A stretch of 22,243 nt of DNA. Source: a virus. The translations under genes and the position numbers were made by a program. Where the stretch lies: positions 1 to 22,243 of the IMG/VR virus record IMGVR_UViG_3300042923_001044. One strand, given 5' to 3'. Shown one piece after another: positions 22,240 to 22,243 of the stretch (its first letter is position 1; each line of letters starts with the position of its first letter). The notes under the pieces are model-generated. The model was not told where the DNA came from. It did no database searches and saw only the letters and a program-made list of their open reading frames with translations.

Positions 22240-22243
22240 GTGA
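22240..22243 (+). CDS. Possible start of a rightward gene, cut by the window edge
   Basis: TGGAG (22225-22229) lies about 10 nt before a GTG at 22240, downstream of the rightward promoter. An ATG at 22224 is also open to the edge but lacks a ribosome binding site. Only the start is present, so the product cannot be named. Position suggests an early or repressor gene. Confidence 0.25.

Noticed and set aside
1-22243. tRNA genes, CRISPR arrays and insertion sequences
   Set aside because: I saw no cloverleaf-like sequence, regularly spaced long repeats or transposase by eye.

Overview
The window is a continuous stretch of a temperate, contractile-tailed (myovirus-type) phage or prophage. The DNA is A+T-rich, with strong AAGGAGG-type ribosome binding sites and frequent ATG, GTG and TTG starts. 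This points to a low-GC Firmicutes-lineage host. A Gram-negative-type Firmicute (Negativicutes) fits the protein style and the lysis gene set, but that is inference and no host gene is present to prove it.

Positions 1-4797 are the head and neck module: the last codons of a Mu gpF-like minor head protein, a cluster of short ORFs with a hairpin, a DUF2213 protease with a fused scaffold, a DUF2190 decoration-type protein, the DUF2184-type major capsid protein, a DUF4054 connector and three further neck or tail-completion proteins. Positions 4800-14186 are the contractile tail: sheath (DUF3383), tube (DUF3277), tail assembly chaperones joined by an apparent -1 frameshift, tape measure, Dit-like protein, baseplate plug, hub, gp138-type spike, gp25-like wedge, baseplate J and a DUF2612 protein.

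Positions 14199-17322 hold the host-contact and cargo region: a glycine-rich fibre, a very A+T-rich membrane acyltransferase that looks like an inserted moron with its own terminator, a second tail-fibre-region protein and a 56-residue zinc ribbon. Positions 17333-19561 are the lysis region: two small membrane proteins, an Amidase_3 endolysin, a permuted NlpC/P60-like hydrolase, a 35-residue peptide and an unrecognised protein that shares a motif with that peptide. A strong terminator follows.

Positions 19600-22243 carry a PH-domain membrane protein (minus), a zinc-ribbon protein (plus), a 31-residue membrane peptide (minus), a noncoding segment with repeated TAGTAAC motifs that looks like attP arm sites, a tyrosine integrase (minus) with a TGA stop at codon 10, an unknown 98-residue protein (minus), and overlapping divergent promoters flanked by a 10-bp inverted repeat. 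The last resembles a lysogeny switch, with the rightward gene lying beyond the window.

The order tail, lysis, putative attP, integrase, switch is that of a circular or virion genome. In an integrated prophage, attP would be split and host DNA would separate the lysis genes from the integrase. The most notable points are the interrupted integrase with nearby phased repeats, the acyltransferase moron, the -1 frameshift cassette, the nested scaffold start, the two-enzyme lysis region with its small paralogous peptide, and the compact divergent promoter.
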